This document shows positions 62,320-64,000 of a stretch of 64,000 nucleotides of DNA, piece by piece. The stretch lies in assembly GCA_018262975.1 (NCBI GenBank), contig JADFDG010000013.1, forward strand, positions 51,471 to 115,470. Direction: 5' to 3'. Origin of the DNA: Gammaproteobacteria bacterium (GTDB lineage: Bacteria > Pseudomonadota > Gammaproteobacteria > Pseudomonadales > JADFDG01). Under the pieces are notes generated by a model. It was not told the DNA's origin. It saw only the letters and a program-made list of their open reading frames with translations, and made no database searches. The position numbers were made by a program, and so were the translations under genes. Every line of letters begins with the position of its first letter. The stretch's first letter is position 1.

Positions 62320-63328
62320 GGCGGGGTTCGTCGTCGCCTCCACCGATACCCGCCCGTGACGGCAGCGCCAGCCGGTCCAGCGGACTGAGCACCGCATTGC
62401 CACCCCGGTTGAGCACGTGCGTGTAGATCATGGTGGTGGACACATCCTCGTGGCCCAGCAGCTCCTGGATGGTGCGGATGTCGTAGCCCCGCTCCAGGAG
62501 ATGGGTCGCGAACGAGTGCCGCAACGTATGTGGTGTCGCCGGCTTGTTGATATCGGCGGCACGCACGGCATCCTTGATCGCCCGCTGCACCCGCTTCTCG
62601 TCGACGTGATGCCGCCGGATAGCACCGCTGCGCGGGTCGCTGGAGAGCTGCCGGGCCGGAAATACGTACTGCCAGACTAGCTCCCGTGCGCCCGACGGAT
62701 ACTTGCGTGCCAGCGCCTCCGGCATGAACACCTCACCATGACCCGCGGCCAGATCCCCTTCATGCAGCGCGCGCACGCGCGCCACCTGCCGCTCCAGAGG
62801 GGTCACCAGTGAAGAAGGCAACACCGTCACGCGATCCTTGTTGCCCTTGCCCTCACGGATCACCAGCGTCTGCTTCTCGAAATCGATGTCCTTCACGCGC
62901 AGTCGCACGCACTCCATCAGTCGCATGCCGCCGCCGTAGAGAAGGCTGGCCATCAGCCACATCGTGCCATCCAGTTGGGCCAGCAGGCGCTGCACCTCCA
63001 TTTCGGTGAGTACCACCGGCAACCGACGCGGCCGCCGCGCACGCACGATGTCCTGCAACCAGGGCAAGTCCAGCCCGGCAGCCTCCTTGTAGAGAAACAG
63101 CAGCGCCGCCAGCGCCTGGTTCTGGGTGGACGCCGATACGTTGCACTCGACCGCCAGATGGGTCAGGAAGGACTCGACGTGCTCAGGCCCCAATTCACGG
63201 GGATGACGCATACCGTGGAAACGCAGGAAGCGCTTCATCCACAGGAGGTAGGATTCCTCGGTCCGGATGCTGTAGTGTTTGACCCGAATACGCTCGCGCG
63301 CAACGGAAAGCAGCCCAGGACTGTCCAT
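62249..63328 (-). CDS. intI: Integron integrase IntI with C-terminal extension
   Basis: Site-specific tyrosine recombinase for attI x attC exchange; 359 aa from ATG 63328 with GGAGG 11 bases upstream (a GTG at 63340 overlaps that ribosome site). Catalytic residues R136 (GGMRLMEC), H267, R270 (HTLRHSF), H293 (LGHEDVSTT), Y302 (IYTH) and a Lys near 164 are present. The IntI-specific insert, [25 protein letters not shown] (201-225), separates it from XerC/D. The family usually ends near SPLDRL (314-320); here about 39 more Pro/Arg-rich residues overlap the DUF3592-like gene on the other strand. Probably a chromosomal integron. Confidence 0.9.
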   Translation of the reverse strand: MDSPGLLSVARERIRVKHYSIRTEESYLLWMKRFLRFHGMRHPRELGPEHVESFLTHLAVECNVSASTQNQALAALLFLYKEAAGLDLPWLQDIVRARRPRRLPVVLTEMEVQRLLAQLDGTMWLMASLLYGGGMRLMECVRLRVKDIDFEKQTLVIREGKGNKDRVTVLPSSLVTPLERQVARVRALHEGDLAAGHGEVFMPEALARKYPSGARELVWQYVFPARQLSSDPRSGAIRRHHVDEKRVQRAIKDAVRAADINKPATPHTLRHSFATHLLERGYDIRTIQELLGHEDVSTTMIYTHVLNRGGNAVLSPLDRLALPSRAGIGGGDDEPRPTSPAPVRPRPPVSASAPPHRRR

Positions 63329-63394
63329 GACGGATAACACCTCCCCAATCCGACCCCGAATCCCGGCCCTCGCCGAATCCCGTCAGTCTGATCA

Positions 63395-63462
63395 AGGGGT
63401 TGCACCCCTGTCGTCAATAACTCCACCATTTCTGGTGTAAGTGATTACCCCATTTTTGGGGT
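63395..63462. other. Candidate attI region: three small inverted repeats
   Basis: Between intI and the first cassette-like gene: AGGGGT/ACCCCT (63395-63409), CACCA/TGGTG (63424-63437) and ACCCC/GGGGT (63447-63462). IntI binding sites in attI are normally short direct or inverted repeats in this place, but these are not a match to a known attI. Confidence 0.45.
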
Positions 63463-63471
63463 CGAATTAAC

Positions 63472-63478
63472 GTTAGCC
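63472..63478 (+). promoter_or_regulatory. Putative integron crossover core site
   Basis: GTTAGCC, preceded by AAC. It fits the degenerate end (RRCGTTAGSC) shared by many attC sites, but differs from the strict GTTRRRY at one position. It would mark the attI/cassette junction, 9 bases from the ccdB stop. Confidence 0.5.
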
Positions 63479-63487
63479 GCGTGGCGC

Positions 63488-63805
63488 TCAGATCCCAGTG
63501 ATCAGCAGGTCCAGCGCCGCAATGATCTCGTCGCGTTGTTGAGCGAGGTCGGCTACCTTCGAACCGACCTGCTTTTTCGAAACGCCCGCGAGTTGGGGCG
63601 TGAGCATGGCGTACTGCTTCCCATCGATCTCGAATACCGGCATGAGCGTCTTGATCAGTTTGCCCTTCATCGCTGAGGCGGGGCACAGGGGAACGACAAC
63701 TCGGGTGCTCAGGTCAGCGATAAGGTCGCTCTGAACATCGAGTAGCAGAGGGTAGGTCGCCTTGGTGTCCGGGTTGGGGTTTCGGTGAACCGTGAACTGA
63801 GGCAT
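63488..63805 (-). CDS. ccdB: CcdB-family toxin
   Basis: 105 aa. CcdB poisons DNA gyrase (GyrA) in the F-plasmid system. The N-terminus PQFTVHRNPNPDTKATYPLLLDVQSDLIADLSTRVVVPL, PVFEIDGKQYAMLTPQLAGV and the C-terminus match the family. The terminal motif is DLLITGI; F CcdB ends FWGI, so the gyrase-contacting Trp is absent here, as in other distant chromosomal CcdBs. The ccdA stop and ccdB start overlap by one base (TGATG). The gene points toward intI, whereas cassette genes usually point away. Toxicity is inferred, not shown. Confidence 0.92.
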   Translation of the reverse strand: MPQFTVHRNPNPDTKATYPLLLDVQSDLIADLSTRVVVPLCPASAMKGKLIKTLMPVFEIDGKQYAMLTPQLAGVSKKQVGSKVADLAQQRDEIIAALDLLITGI

Positions 63806-64000
63806 CAGAAGCTCCTCAGGCCGTCGCTAAATACCCCCTGCTTTTCCACGTGCTCGTTATAAGCCTCAATGGCGGCTTGGTTCTCGGCAACCCATTGATC
63901 CCGCTGCCTTTTCCGGAGGGCCTCGACAAGGGCATGCTCCAGGGTCGCGGACAGGTTGATATCCAGTTCCTTGGCCTTGCTGAGCAGGTCGGCGTTAATG
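63805..64000 (-). CDS. ccdA: CcdA-like antitoxin (5' end outside window)
   Basis: 64 residues are visible before the stop. The final part NQAAIEAYNEHVEKQGVFSDGLRSF is the CcdA C-terminal toxin-binding pattern (xGxFSDxxRxF); before it, KAKELDINLSATLEHALVEALRKRQR is the ribbon-helix-helix end. The N-terminus and any promoter lie beyond the window. Translation reinitiation to ccdB is likely (TGATG). Confidence 0.88.
   Translation of the reverse strand, partial: INADLLSKAKELDINLSATLEHALVEALRKRQRDQWVAENQAAIEAYNEHVEKQGVFSDGLRSF

Noticed and set aside
63341..63420. LexA box (CTGT-N8-ACAG) for SOS control of intI
   Set aside because: No such box was found between intI and the first hairpins on either strand.

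Overview
The window is the replication-origin district of a high-GC gammaproteobacterial chromosome. The gene content is of a type I recognise from Pseudomonas, Xanthomonas and Chromatiales-like lineages. gyrB, recF, dnaN and dnaA read leftward from an origin-like region, and rpmH, rnpA, yidC, mnmE, mnmG, rsmG, parA, parB, the atp operon, glmU and glmS read rightward. Genus cannot be fixed from this sequence. No tRNA, rRNA or CRISPR array was seen.

Layout. 1-4.3 kb: a TetR-controlled RND efflux operon (tetR, membrane-fusion lipoprotein, pump; the pump is cut by the window edge). 4.3-6.4 kb: a TPR-protein gene. 6.5-12.6 kb: gyrB, recF, dnaN, dnaA, with two perfect parS palindromes inside recF. 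12.6-13.1 kb: oriC-like region with DnaA boxes and the rpmH promoter. 13.1-22.8 kb: RNA processing, membrane insertion, tRNA and rRNA modification, and ParAB. An unrecognised 344-aa gene lies between mnmE and mnmG. 22.9-30.1 kb: complete F1Fo ATP synthase operon (atpIBEFHAGDC) with a clear sigma70 promoter and a terminator. 30.3-33.5 kb: glmU-glmS (UDP-GlcNAc supply). 33.6-41.4 kb: a LuxR-type regulator and a seven-gene envelope cluster with LpoB-like and YcfL-like lipoproteins, a COG3014-like TPR lipoprotein, unknown exported proteins and a small beta-barrel. Its base composition is visibly more AT-rich than its flanks. 41.6-52.5 kb: cstA and its small YbdD partner, a c-di-GMP GGDEF-EAL protein coupled to a lipid kinase, uvrD, and small membrane-protein genes. 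52.6-59.5 kb: the Pho regulon block pstS, pstCAB, phoU with two textbook Pho boxes. 59.7-62.3 kb: rluF, a DUF445 gene and a DUF3592-like gene. 62.2-64 kb: an integron integrase gene, a putative attI, and a ccdAB toxin-antitoxin pair that runs off the window.

Four themes cut across the genes. (1) A GTAG-headed palindromic REP family (17 copies found by eye) sits mostly just after stop codons. In mnmE it lies in frame inside the GTPase domain, and in rsmG it supplies the C-terminal residues. (2) The chromosome-segregation parts are complete: parAB plus two parS sites about 12 kb away, one of them written over a conserved RecF motif. (3) Three genes (uvrD, pstC, rluF) have a -10 hexamer exactly 8 bases before the ATG and no Shine-Dalgarno, which suggests leaderless mRNAs. 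(4) The right edge looks like an integron platform whose first cassette would be a ccdAB module in the orientation opposite to usual.
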